Source: Deltaproteobacteria bacterium
Lineage (GTDB): Bacteria; Myxococcota_A; UBA796; SXON01
Reading direction: 5' to 3'
Length of the DNA stretch: 46,635 bases
Assembly (NCBI GenBank): GCA_947486185.1
Contig: CANKTH010000030.1
Span: 1 to 46,635, forward strand
Made by a program: the position numbers and the translations under genes
Part shown: in pieces, positions 24,927 to 34,180 of the stretch
Position numbering within the stretch: position 1 is the stretch's first letter
Layout: every line of letters begins with the position of its first letter
The notes under the pieces: generated by a model
Database searches by the model: none
What the model was told of the DNA's origin: nothing
Seen by the model: the letters and a program-made list of their open reading frames with translations, nothing else

Positions 24927-27900
24927 TCAGCCCCCGGTCGGCACCAACATACGCGTCTGCCAGGGGGCGAGCTCCAGCTTCTGGCTTCGTGTGGCGAAGG
25001 AGCTTCCGTCCCAGGAGATACGGTACGCCTGGACAGGAATACTCTGGTTACGCGGCTCGCTCCTGAGGTTCAGCTCGATCGGCGCGGAGGCCAGGTCGGG
25101 CGGCAGCATCAACGCGCTCACGCCGATCGGTGCCCCGGCGACCGGATCGGCGCCCCCGGGCACCGCCGCCAGCTCCATGTCCAATGCAAGGTTCTCCCAA
25201 CACAGGAGCACGAGCGTGCCGGGGGACGCGAACAGCTGGAGCTCCTTCATGCGTCGGCGGACGCTGTCAGGGAAGGTCGCCGCATCGACATCCGCGGGCG
25301 GCGGCCCGTTCAACAAGGCGCCGAGGCGCACAGCCGACCACAATCGGCCCCAGAGGCGGGCATCGCTCGCCCCCGCCGCGCCCGGCGTGGCCGCTACCGC
25401 GCGCTCCAGCCGGAGCGCCTCGTCCACCCGGCCCGCGCCCGCCGCCGCCATCGCGAGGCGGAGCCGATGGAGTGGGGACTCCTCTACGAGAAGCAGGCTT
25501 TCATATTGACGATAGGCCTCCTCGTACCAACCATTAGCGAGGAACAGATCGCCGAGCAGACGGCGCGACCCGGGTGCGTCAGGATCGAACTCCACGATCT
25601 CTGACCAGGCCCGAATCGCCGCGTCTTTCCGGCCCGCCCGCGCCAGGATGTCGCCTACCTCTTGCGCCATCTCGGTCGTCACCACCCCGCGGCCTTGAAG
25701 CTCACGCACCTTGGCCAGGAGCTCATCGGTGTGACCGGCGTCCGAGAGCGCACGCACCAGCCTGAGGGCTGCCCGCGGGTCGTCGGGCGCCGAGGCATAA
25801 GCCTCCCGCACCCGGGCCAGCCGACGTTCTGGGTCAGAGCTTCCCTGCAGCTCCCGGTCGAGCGCGACCCAGTCAACTCGGCTTTGGAAACCATACTCCT
25901 CCGCCGCTTTGACGATCGCGGCGTCAGGGGTGCGGCGGAGCACCATGCGGGCCAGCCGGAGCGCGAGGTCGTCGCCGACCCCGTTCAACACCACCCGCAC
26001 CGCGCCCGCGTTGTCCATCCGACGGACCACCAGCGATAACATCGCGTTCTCCGCTCGGTAATCGCCGAGCTCGCACGACGCAGCGGCGGTCTGGACTACC
26101 GCCACGAGGGCGTCTCCGCCGTCGGCGTTCTGCACCCGGGTGCGCCATACCGGCACACGATCCGCGACAGGGCGGGCCGAGATGTCCGAGCACGAGGCTG
26201 CCACCATGCGGGCGCCGCGCGCCTGGGCCCGGTCTTTGGAGCTGTCGGTCGGGCGCGGGGTGGACGGCGCCTCCTTCTTGCCCCGTGCCCGCTCATTCTG
26301 GGCCTCCAACTTCTGCTCACGGTGCTCCCCCCCGCGGCTGGCTCCCTGGCCTCCGCTGACCCTCCCGCCTTCGCCACCGAACGCCGAGCCGTCGGGCCCG
26401 GCTACCAGCCCGCCGACCGCGAGGGCACCTTCCAAGGCGTCTTGCACGCGACCGTCCCCATCCATGCGGCGACCGTCGCGGGTGCTAGGGGTGGTGGGCG
26501 CCGCGGCCGACTTTGCGGCGGGCTCCCGCATGGGCGCCTCCGCGGCCGGCGCTGGGGCGTCGTAGTAGCTGGGATCGGGGCTTGTTCCGGGCATGTTGAG
26601 CTCAACGGTGGAGGGCGGCTCCACGACCACCAGCCCAATCGGGCTCATCTCTTGGCCCGAAGGGGACTCCGAGCAGCCCAGGGCGCCCAGTGCGTGGAGG
26701 CCGACCCCGCGCAGCCGGGCCTCCTCGACCGCGCTCAGATGGACCAGGGACACGCCACGGAGCGTACTCTGGCTGCGAACAATGCCCATTCGGGCATAAG
26801 CCTGGTCGTTGGGCAGCGCGAGGATGCTGGAGTAGCGGGTGAGGAGGCCGTATTCCACACCCATCCGCGACACGGCGCCCCACTGATCGTCCGGGTCGTC
26901 AGTTCCACCCAACAGATGGTTGATCGACGCCTGTGCCCACAGTTTGGGCGCGAACTGGGCGACGAGCCCGTCGTCGGCCTCCACCTCGTAGCTCGCGCTG
27001 AAGGGCTCGCCGGCCAGCACCCCGGTGACATTGACCGTGTCCGGGAGGGCATGGTGGCTTCGTGCGAGCACCAGCACCTCCTCGCCGCGGCGGATCTTGC
27101 CGCCGGATGAGAGGAACACTTCGTCGAGGCCGGCGCCCAGGTCGAGCTTCAGATCGGTGAGCGTCGGCGCCTTGACGTCGGCGGCCAACTGAAGCGCGCG
27201 GTCCGTCGCGTCCACGGCGTCGTCGATCCGGAGCGCTCGCCCGCCGCCCGCCCGCGCCAGCTCGCCGAGGAGCACCATGTCGGCGTCAGTGCCGACCCCG
27301 ACCGTGAAAAGGCGAGCACGGGAGGTCGAAAGGGCGTGACGGAGGTCTTCACGCAGCGCCTCTCCGGTGCGTGAGCCCGAGGTGGCCACCCCGTCGCCCA
27401 GGTAGATGACCGCCGGTTGGGGCGCGTCATTGAGCAGGCCAAGGGCTACGTCGAAGGAGCCCGAGATGTCGGTCGCGCCGCCCCAGGCGTGCTCGTTGAG
27501 CCGCTCGAGGGCTGCTGAGATCGCCGCCGGCTCGGCCGGAGACAGGCCCTCGGCGGGGTAGAGGGCGCGCGCGTTGACGTCGACCGAGACCATCGCGAAG
27601 CGGTCCGAGGCCGAGAGCGACCGAAGCACCGCCTCCACGGCTGATAACTGGAGACGACGTGCCGCCTCGTCGGCGCCGCCCGAGGTGTCCACCACCACCA
27701 CCACCGCCGCGTCTTGAGACGGGAGCGCCAGCCAATCGATGTCCGGCGTATACCGCATCATGACATAGTCGGCCGTGCTGCCCCCGCCGGAATAGCGCGC
27801 AGCGCGGATTGGAGCGGGATTTTCCTCCGGGATCGCGGTCAGTAGGAAGTCCGCACGGGGGGTGAAGCCGGACCGACGCATCGTGATCTGTTGGCCGCCG

Positions 27901-29096
27901 TTCTCCACCCGAGCGTCGGCCAGCGTCGCGAGCTTCATGCCCTCGCCCTCTTCCCCAAGGTCGACGCTCAGCGAAAACTCGCCGATACGAGAAGGGTTTT
28001 CGGATCGCATCGGGTAGACGTAACGGAGCTCTCCCTCGGCGACGGGCAGGCGCTCGAGGTACCGCAGCACCACCCGGCGACTCGACATCGCGGCGATCGG
28101 GAAGATGCGCGCCCGGACGGTGCGCTCGTTGACCCACTCAAGGATCGCCGGCTCGAGCCCGCTTCGTGCTGCCGTCGCATAACCTTTTGCCGCCTTGGTT
28201 TTTTCGACGAACTCGCCGTCCACCATCTGGCCGTCGGTCTCCACCGCGAAGCTGGTTACCATCGCGCCGTCGGGGATCGTGAACCAGAACCAGCCCTCGA
28301 GGTTCTCCTGCTCCGGATTGAAAAAGACCTGGTCTACCTCCGTCTCTGCGAGGCCTGAGCGGATCACCGCGCGCACGGTCTGCCGCTGCACCTCCAGCGG
28401 TGTGGGGATCTCACCCGCCCGGCCGCCGAGATGAACGCCGTAGATCTGCCCAGCGGCGCCGGACGCGGCCCGGGCCATGCCCTGGTGGTCGGCCATCCCC
28501 CCGGTCCAATCTTCCCACCAGGATACGGGCGTCACGGTCAGTTTTCCGTCGGCCCAGACGATCTGTTCGCTGGCGCGGGCCTCCACCCGCCCGCCCGGCA
28601 CGGTCACCACCACCGCGCCACGGGTGACCACGACCTGGGAGCGTAACTTTTCATGACGGATCGACACGCCAGCGTTGTTGCCGGTGAGCACCGCGTCCCC
28701 GAAGCTGTGTCGGGCCGGCTCGGTGCCCGCGCCGTTAGCTTCTACAAAAACCTCCCCTTCGAGGAGCCGGATCCCCGTCGCTTCGAGCTGGACCCGGGTG
28801 CTGTCACGTAAAAAGAGCGCGCTACCATCGGAGAGCCGAGCCATCGCACGTGCGCCAGTGGCGGTCAGGAGCTCGGCGCCGACCGGGAGAACCGCGCCCG
28901 TGATCGCGGAGCGGCTGTCTTCTTCGGTGCCGACCGTCACCGTACCTGCGGCCAGCTCCAGCCGGGCCTCGACCACGCGCGTCACGGTGGGCGCGGGTGC
29001 CATGAGCCCGCGGAGCCCGAGCGCGACGAGCAGGAGCACGCCGGCCGAGAGCGCTGCCCGCCGGCCCGAGAAGAAAGAGGGAGACAAGAAGGACAT
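24927..29096 (-). CDS. Large VIT/von Willebrand A protein with FecR-like and TPR parts
   Basis: A 1389-residue protein anchored by one N-terminal hydrophobic segment (about 12-32). Residues of about 45-190 resemble a FecR-type beta domain (ARAMARLSDGSALFLRDSTRVQLE). Residues of about 215-350 form a VIT domain (TPLEVQRQTVRAVIRSGLAETEVDQVF, GWFWFTIPDGAMVTSF). A von Willebrand A domain (about 450-640) follows, but its MIDAS reads DTSGG instead of DxSxS, so metal-dependent adhesion may be weakened. Then come a low-complexity Pro/Ala/Gly/Glu linker (about 850-970) and a TPR-rich C-terminal part (YASAPDDPRAALRLVRALSDAGHTDELL and following). It probably scaffolds proteins at the membrane. It lies 60 bp after the M28 peptidase gene. 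ATG 29094-29096 has GAGG upstream. Confidence 0.8.
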   Translation of the reverse strand: MSFLSPSFFSGRRAALSAGVLLLVALGLRGLMAPAPTVTRVVEARLELAAGTVTVGTEEDSRSAITGAVLPVGAELLTATGARAMARLSDGSALFLRDSTRVQLEATGIRLLEGEVFVEANGAGTEPARHSFGDAVLTGNNAGVSIRHEKLRSQVVVTRGAVVVTVPGGRVEARASEQIVWADGKLTVTPVSWWEDWTGGMADHQGMARAASGAAGQIYGVHLGGRAGEIPTPLEVQRQTVRAVIRSGLAETEVDQVFFNPEQENLEGWFWFTIPDGAMVTSFAVETDGQMVDGEFVEKTKAAKGYATAARSGLEPAILEWVNERTVRARIFPIAAMSSRRVVLRYLERLPVAEGELRYVYPMRSENPSRIGEFSLSVDLGEEGEGMKLATLADARVENGGQQITMRRSGFTPRADFLLTAIPEENPAPIRAARYSGGGSTADYVMMRYTPDIDWLALPSQDAAVVVVVDTSGGADEAARRLQLSAVEAVLRSLSASDRFAMVSVDVNARALYPAEGLSPAEPAAISAALERLNEHAWGGATDISGSFDVALGLLNDAPQPAVIYLGDGVATSGSRTGEALREDLRHALSTSRARLFTVGVGTDADMVLLGELARAGGGRALRIDDAVDATDRALQLAADVKAPTLTDLKLDLGAGLDEVFLSSGGKIRRGEEVLVLARSHHALPDTVNVTGVLAGEPFSASYEVEADDGLVAQFAPKLWAQASINHLLGGTDDPDDQWGAVSRMGVEYGLLTRYSSILALPNDQAYARMGIVRSQSTLRGVSLVHLSAVEEARLRGVGLHALGALGCSESPSGQEMSPIGLVVVEPPSTVELNMPGTSPDPSYYDAPAPAAEAPMREPAAKSAAAPTTPSTRDGRRMDGDGRVQDALEGALAVGGLVAGPDGSAFGGEGGRVSGGQGASRGGEHREQKLEAQNERARGKKEAPSTPRPTDSSKDRAQARGARMVAASCSDISARPVADRVPVWRTRVQNADGGDALVAVVQTAAASCELGDYRAENAMLSLVVRRMDNAGAVRVVLNGVGDDLALRLARMVLRRTPDAAIVKAAEEYGFQSRVDWVALDRELQGSSDPERRLARVREAYASAPDDPRAALRLVRALSDAGHTDELLAKVRELQGRGVVTTEMAQEVGDILARAGRKDAAIRAWSEIVEFDPDAPGSRRLLGDLFLANGWYEEAYRQYESLLLVEESPLHRLRLAMAAAGAGRVDEALRLERAVAATPGAAGASDARLWGRLWSAVRLGALLNGPPPADVDAATFPDSVRRRMKELQLFASPGTLVLLCWENLALDMELAAVPGGADPVAGAPIGVSALMLPPDLASAPIELNLRSEPRNQSIPVQAYRISWDGSSFATRSQKLELAPWQTRMLVPTGG

Positions 29097-29156
29097 TGGG
29101 GCCTCACGCGGATGCGCCTCCTAACGGCTCCACGTAGAAGCGCTTACACCGCAGGC

Positions 29157-31355
29157 TCAGCGAAGGTCCGGTAGGCCCTGGCTTCGGGTGACCCGGCTCT
29201 GCCCGTTGTCCTGGGTCGCCGCGAGGTACCAGCCGCCCGCGTCGGCTCCTACCGGCAGCGTGGGCCACCCCGGGTGGACCTCGGTCACCTCGACGTAGCT
29301 GCCGCGCTCGCCGCTCAGGTACAGGGTGAGCCCCTCGGGCGGCGGTGCGCTCCAGCGGAGCTGCTCCGTCCCGCTGGGTAGCTGGAAGTCCCGACCGGCC
29401 ACCCGCAACTGGCGGAGCTCGCCTTTGCCCCGGAGCCGCACGTCCACCCGGAAACACAGAGGATCGGGCTCTATCTTCAGCTCCGCCAGCGCGTTGCCGT
29501 CCCGCTCCACCCATACGACCGTCAGCTTCGGGCCCGGGAGGGTAGCCCCGGGTGCGGGCGCCTCGCGGGCCGCCGCCGAAGTGACACGCTCCGAGGAGTC
29601 CTGATCGAGGGCCAGGCCGAAAAGCTGCTGAAGCCAGGGGGTCGCGGACGGGTCGCGGCTCTGCCACACGGCGCGTGAGTCATCGGACGACCATACGAGA
29701 TCGATCGGGGTTGGAGGCTTGTTGAGCTGATACATTATCGGGTGTATCAGGGGCAGGAGCAGCGGGACGCCGAACGCCAGCACGAGGCAGGAGCGGACCG
29801 ACGGGAGGAGCCCCATGCGATCGAGCGCCGGGACACAGGCGGGCACCAGCCAACACGGCAGGAGCCCGACGACGCCGATCGCCGAGAGCGGCACCACCGG
29901 CGGGAGCAGCAGCACCACCGGGAGCGCGACGGCGACCGCGCACAGCATGAGGGCGACACGTATCACTATATTCATTGTAGAATATAGATTATTCACCAGA
30001 AGTGTTCCGGCGAGCAGCAGCCCGGGGAGGGTCAATACATAGCTCGCTCCGGGGTAGGAAGCGCTCAGGCCGAGGCCCAGGAGGCTCACCGGCAGGAGGC
30101 TGCCTATCGTGGCGAGGCCCCAACGCTGGTAGAACGCGTGGCCGAGCGCGGTGAGCCCGCCCATACCGCCGAGGGGCAGCATCAGGCGCCAGAGTTCGCG
30201 AAACGCGCTGTCGGCGCCGCCTTGCCGGAGCTCGCCGGGTAGCAGGGCGGTGAGCTGTGTGACGTAGAACCAGGTCAGTGGGACGAGGGCGATCCCGAGG
30301 CCAGTGGTCACGGCAGCGACGACGAGCGTGCGCCACCAGGACACCCGACGCAGCGCCAGGCCGAAGATCAGGACGCCGACCGCGAGGCCCGCGAGCGGCG
30401 GGGCCCAGCTTGCCGGGTACCGGACGAGGCCAAGGGGTGTACTGAAGTAGACTGGATCTCCCAATGTTGTATGCTGAAGGTCGGCATCGGCCAGCACCAC
30501 CGTGAGCGCCTTTGCGAGGTGGATGTGGTGGGCCACGCTGTTGAGGTCTACTTCGGCGACCTGGTCCAAGGAGCTGTGGTAGCCGAGGAGCCCGTCGACA
30601 AAGGCGAAGTCCAAGCCCGGACGCGCCCTCATCTGCGAGAGATCCGTGTCGTTGGGGAGCTGTTCGAACACGGCTGGGCCAAGAGAAGAGGCTACGACAT
30701 ACGGCACTTGGGCGAGGGCCTCGATCAAGCCGCCGCTCGCTCCGGTGCTGCGGAACATCACCGACGGGCCGCTGAGCCCCCGCGCTTCGAAGTTGAGCAC
30801 CGCCCGTACCTCGGCCCAGCGGTCGTGCTCGTTCACAAAGGCCAGCGCGCCCAACAGCCCGAGCTCCTCGGCGTCGGTGATGAGGAAACACACCGTGTTC
30901 CGCGGGTTCTGCGGCAGCGCCCTGGCGGCCTCCAGCAGCGCGGTCACGCCTGCGCCGGCGTCGGCCGCCCCAAAACTCTGCGGTACGCTGTCGGAGTGGC
31001 TGCTCAACAAGAGCGTGCCGGTGCTCGCGCGCCCTTCCCGGCAGGCCACCACGTTCTCGACCACCGCGCCCATCGTCGCGGGGCGGGCGGGCGTGAGCAC
31101 TGCCTCGGCCTGCACGTGTACGCTCAGTCCCGTCGCCTTCAGCTCTTGGACGAGCCATTCGCGGAGGGCGCTCGCGGCCGGGGAGCCGGTAGGGCGCGGC
31201 GACGCGGCGACCCGATTGAGCGTGCTGAGGGCACGGTCGCTGAGCGGCGGGGGCGTCGGCCACGTGCTGCGGAACACCAGGATCACGCCGACGAGGAGCA
31301 GTGACAGGGCGAGCAGCCGCTGGCGGGTTGGGGGCGCGCCAGCGGCGTCGTTCAC
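29157..31355 (-). CDS. M28 metallopeptidase with C-terminal membrane region
   Basis: A 732-residue membrane protein. After an N-terminal membrane anchor (13-28), residues of about 40-300 form an M28 aminopeptidase domain with the zinc ligands in place: SSHSDS (His120, Asp122), GAADAGAGV (Asp132), DAEELG (Glu163, Glu164), NFEARGLSG (Glu190) and YHSSLD near residue 257. Then come about eight transmembrane segments (320-560) and a periplasmic beta-rich tail. This layout resembles the endoplasmic-reticulum metallopeptidase ERMP1/Fxna group. It would remove N-terminal residues from peptides at the outer face of the membrane. GTG 31353-31355 overlaps the alpha/beta-hydrolase stop as GTGA, so the two are coupled. 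Confidence 0.88.
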   Translation of the reverse strand: MNDAAGAPPTRQRLLALSLLLVGVILVFRSTWPTPPPLSDRALSTLNRVAASPRPTGSPAASALREWLVQELKATGLSVHVQAEAVLTPARPATMGAVVENVVACREGRASTGTLLLSSHSDSVPQSFGAADAGAGVTALLEAARALPQNPRNTVCFLITDAEELGLLGALAFVNEHDRWAEVRAVLNFEARGLSGPSVMFRSTGASGGLIEALAQVPYVVASSLGPAVFEQLPNDTDLSQMRARPGLDFAFVDGLLGYHSSLDQVAEVDLNSVAHHIHLAKALTVVLADADLQHTTLGDPVYFSTPLGLVRYPASWAPPLAGLAVGVLIFGLALRRVSWWRTLVVAAVTTGLGIALVPLTWFYVTQLTALLPGELRQGGADSAFRELWRLMLPLGGMGGLTALGHAFYQRWGLATIGSLLPVSLLGLGLSASYPGASYVLTLPGLLLAGTLLVNNLYSTMNIVIRVALMLCAVAVALPVVLLLPPVVPLSAIGVVGLLPCWLVPACVPALDRMGLLPSVRSCLVLAFGVPLLLPLIHPIMYQLNKPPTPIDLVWSSDDSRAVWQSRDPSATPWLQQLFGLALDQDSSERVTSAAAREAPAPGATLPGPKLTVVWVERDGNALAELKIEPDPLCFRVDVRLRGKGELRQLRVAGRDFQLPSGTEQLRWSAPPPEGLTLYLSGERGSYVEVTEVHPGWPTLPVGADAGGWYLAATQDNGQSRVTRSQGLPDLR

Positions 31356-32341
31356 CGGCTGGCCATCCAGTCCGCGATCAGGGGCCAGCTCACGGTAGGC
31401 GCGTGGCGGCCCAGTAGGAGGTCGAGGTGCCCCCAGTGATGTCCTGTGTGCCAGTCATCGAGTAATGTCCATGTTTTATCTGGACTCTCGCTCTGGTCGT
31501 AGGCCACGCGGGCGTCGTCGGGCAGCATCAGGTGGTCGAGGTCCCCGCCGATCACGAGGAGCGGCGCCCGTACCGATTTCCAGGCGTCCGCGTAGCTGAA
31601 GGTGCCGCGCACCCCCCAGCGCGCCATCTCGAACCACACTTCGGCGCTGGTCCAGTCGAAACCATGCTCCAGGCGCTCCGCGAGCAGCTCCGGCTCCATG
31701 CTCCCCGGAGCCCATCCCGAGATCGGAAAGGTATAACCAGCAAGATCGGACAAGGCATAGAGGCGGGAGAGGACCCGGCCTGCCAGGCGTGTACGCAGGT
31801 TCAGCGCCCCGAAGATGCGCTTCCCGCGCAGGGCCTCGGTGAGCTGGCAGAGCGCGTTGAGCGCCGCGTTGTGTTGGGCGAAGGAGAACAGGGCGCCGAT
31901 GCCGACGATACCCCTCATCGGCACGCGGGTCGCTCCGGCGTACACCACCGCGCCCCCCAGCGAATGTCCCAGCCAGAACGCGGGCTCTCCCAAGGTGGTA
32001 GCCACCTGGACGAGGTCGTCGACGTAGTTCTCGAACTTGTCCGCGGAGCTACCTCCGCGTGAGTTGCCGTGGCCGCGGAGCTCCAGATTATAGACGTCGT
32101 ACCCACGTGCGGCGAGCCAGGCGGACATCGAGCGCCGGCTGGTATGCCAGGTGTAGCGGTTCTGGGCAAAGCCGTGGACAAGCACGACGGGCGGCCCACC
32201 GCGCACGGCGTACTTACGCACCAGCGACAGCTCCCCGATACGCCAGCGCTCCTTGGTGAGCCGCACCGAGACGTCCCGATCTACCCGCTGTTCCACCTCG
32301 GTGACCTCGATCACCTCGGGCCGACTCGCGGCTTCTTTCAT
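31352..32341 (-). CDS. Alpha/beta hydrolase
   Basis: A 329-residue alpha/beta hydrolase. The oxyanion-hole motif VLVHGFAQN (53-61) and the nucleophile elbow GHSLGG (Ser127) are intact. The acid is probably the Asp in GGDLDHLMLP and the His is in HHWGHLDLLLGRHA near the C-terminus. The family cannot tell the substrate; the order HGFAQN..W, NLELRGHGNS and a membrane-facing lid region resemble lipase/esterase and PHA-synthase-like hydrolases. ATG 32339-32341 overlaps the preceding fbp stop (ATGA) and its stop overlaps the M28 start, so it sits in the middle of a coupled operon. Confidence 0.88.
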   Translation of the reverse strand: MKEAASRPEVIEVTEVEQRVDRDVSVRLTKERWRIGELSLVRKYAVRGGPPVVLVHGFAQNRYTWHTSRRSMSAWLAARGYDVYNLELRGHGNSRGGSSADKFENYVDDLVQVATTLGEPAFWLGHSLGGAVVYAGATRVPMRGIVGIGALFSFAQHNAALNALCQLTEALRGKRIFGALNLRTRLAGRVLSRLYALSDLAGYTFPISGWAPGSMEPELLAERLEHGFDWTSAEVWFEMARWGVRGTFSYADAWKSVRAPLLVIGGDLDHLMLPDDARVAYDQSESPDKTWTLLDDWHTGHHWGHLDLLLGRHAPTVSWPLIADWMASR

Positions 32342-33348
32342 GAAGGCGCGGACCGCCCACGGCTCAGGGCGGCCACCAGCTCCTCGACGTTCTCTCGGTT
32401 TCCAATATAAAGTGGAGTACGTTCGTGGAGGCTCACGGCGACACGGTCCAGGATCGGCCCTCGGCCGTCGCTCGCCGCTCCGCCGGCCGCCTCCGCCAGA
32501 AAGGCAAGAGGGAAGGCCTCATAAAGCAGGCGGAGCTTACCCTGGCGCGCCTTCTGCGTGGGCGGGTAGAGGAAGACACCTCCCTTGACGAGGTTGCGGT
32601 GAAAGTCGCCCACCAAAGAGCCGATGTAACGAGCCGACCAGCCGAGCGATGGCTCCTTGAGGGCGCCCAACCAGGCCTGGAGCGCGGGGTCCCACTGCGC
32701 GGCGTAGGCCTCGTTGCAGGAGTAGGTGCGCGCCGCAGGTGCCAGCTTGATGTCGTGGTGTGACAGGAAGAACTCGCCGACGGTAGGGTCGAGGGTGAAG
32801 GCATGGACACCCAGGCCGGTCGACAGCACCAGCACCGTGCCCGCGCCGTAGACGATGTAGCCTGCCGCGATGATCTCCCTGCCTGAACGGAGCACATCGG
32901 TCATCTCTCCGTAGCCCGGTCCCGCGTCGCGCCGAAACAGGCAGAAGATGGTGCCTATCGATGCATTGGTGTCGATGTTCGAGGAGCCGTCGAGCGGATC
33001 CATACAAAAAACGTAGTGCCCTGGCACAAAAGGAGGTGGGACATGGATGATCTCATCTTCCTCCTCACTGACGATCATCGCGATGACGCCGGCGTGCTCC
33101 AGCGCTCGTTTGAACGTGTCGTTGGCGTAGATGTCCATCTTCTGGACGTACTCGCCCTGGATGTTCATCGCGCCGGTCGCGCCGAACATACCCGCGAGGC
33201 CCGCGCGGTTGACCCGAGCGCTGACCAGCTTCGCGGCCAGCGTGATCTGGTTGAAGAGGGTGATGAACTGCCCAGAGGCGTCCGGGTGATCGCGGGTGGT
33301 CTCCAGCAGAAAGCGGTCGAGGGTGGTGCCCTCCTCAAACTGACGCAT
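32338..33348 (-). CDS. fbp: Class I fructose-1,6-bisphosphatase
   Basis: A 336-residue class I fructose-1,6-bisphosphatase that hydrolyses fructose-1,6-bisphosphate to fructose 6-phosphate in gluconeogenesis. Metal-binding DPLDGSSNID, the SEEEDE acidic loop, GYIVYGAGTVLVLSTG, ARYIGSLVGDFHRNLVKGGVFLYP and GKLRLLYEAFPLAFLAEAAGG are all present in order. ATG 33346-33348 (MRQFEEGTTLDRF) is chosen because GGAG lies just upstream and the longer open frame is a shadow of the HAD gene. It opens a coupled string fbp, alpha/beta hydrolase, M28 peptidase. Confidence 0.95.
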   Translation of the reverse strand: MRQFEEGTTLDRFLLETTRDHPDASGQFITLFNQITLAAKLVSARVNRAGLAGMFGATGAMNIQGEYVQKMDIYANDTFKRALEHAGVIAMIVSEEEDEIIHVPPPFVPGHYVFCMDPLDGSSNIDTNASIGTIFCLFRRDAGPGYGEMTDVLRSGREIIAAGYIVYGAGTVLVLSTGLGVHAFTLDPTVGEFFLSHHDIKLAPAARTYSCNEAYAAQWDPALQAWLGALKEPSLGWSARYIGSLVGDFHRNLVKGGVFLYPPTQKARQGKLRLLYEAFPLAFLAEAAGGAASDGRGPILDRVAVSLHERTPLYIGNRENVEELVAALSRGRSAPS

Positions 33349-33433
33349 CCGTCGCTCCGGCGGTGGCTGTCTCCCTAAACCGGTGGCACCAGGGTCCGCA
33401 AGCGTATGGTCACCGGCGCTGCCGGGCGCGGTG

Positions 33434-34180
33434 TCAGTCCAGCGGCCGGCGGAGGAAAGTGCGTAACCACGGCAGGCTCGGGTGCGGCCGGTCCGGTCGG
33501 GGGGAGTGATCGGTGTCGACAAACACCACGAGCGCGTCGGGGTGGTGCCGCTTGAATACATTGACGTTGGCGGGCTCGTTGTCCAGGTAGACGATGACCT
33601 CGCCGACCCGGGCGATGTGCTCGATCGCGCCCTCCTTGAAGGCGGTGTCATCGTCCTCAAACCTGGGTTTGAGGAGGAGGCCAGCGCGAGGGCCGTCGAG
33701 CGGGAACTCGAAGTGGCGGAGGCACGCCTCGGTGCCGCCGCGGGTAGTCTCGTCGCGCGCCGTCAGGTAGATGACATCGACCCCGGTGTCGTGCACAGCG
33801 CGCACGAGCTCAGGGGCGCCCGGGAGGGCGTGGTCGAGGCTGACGGCGGAAGACGTGAAAAAACGTGCCTGCCAGCCCGCTTGTACCCGCTTGAGGTTGG
33901 TTTCGATCCACCCCGGCGGGAGGCCCGCGCGGCGGAGCGTATGTTCCAAGGTCCAGTCCCAGAAGTGTTCCTCTCGAACCTTGTACAGCTCGGGAAGGCC
34001 GTGGCGGCCTGCCAGCTCACGGAGGATCCGCACCTGTCGTGGGCGTGTGTCAAAAAGGCAGCCATCCAAATCGAACACCGCGACGTGTCCGGGCCCGGCA
34101 TCCCCGCAGCGCCTGACGATACGTTCCAGTAACGCCGCGTCCTCGGCGTTGTATTGGTCCGTCCGGAAGGCCTGGGCCAT
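33434..34180 (-). CDS. HAD-superfamily hydrolase
   Basis: A 248-residue HAD hydrolase. Motif I is FDLDGCLFDTR (nucleophile Asp37, acid Asp39), motif II is YLTARDE, and the acidic motif IV is YLDNEPANVNVF. Large cap segments (LPELYKVREEHFWDW, LKRVQAGWQARFFTS) separate them. It probably dephosphorylates a small metabolite; the substrate is unknown. ATG 34178-34180 overlaps the TPR gene stop (TGATG), so it is coupled to that gene. It lies 85 bp before fbp on the same strand. Confidence 0.85.
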   Translation of the reverse strand: MAQAFRTDQYNAEDAALLERIVRRCGDAGPGHVAVFDLDGCLFDTRPRQVRILRELAGRHGLPELYKVREEHFWDWTLEHTLRRAGLPPGWIETNLKRVQAGWQARFFTSSAVSLDHALPGAPELVRAVHDTGVDVIYLTARDETTRGGTEACLRHFEFPLDGPRAGLLLKPRFEDDDTAFKEGAIEHIARVGEVIVYLDNEPANVNVFKRHHPDALVVFVDTDHSPRPDRPHPSLPWLRTFLRRPLD

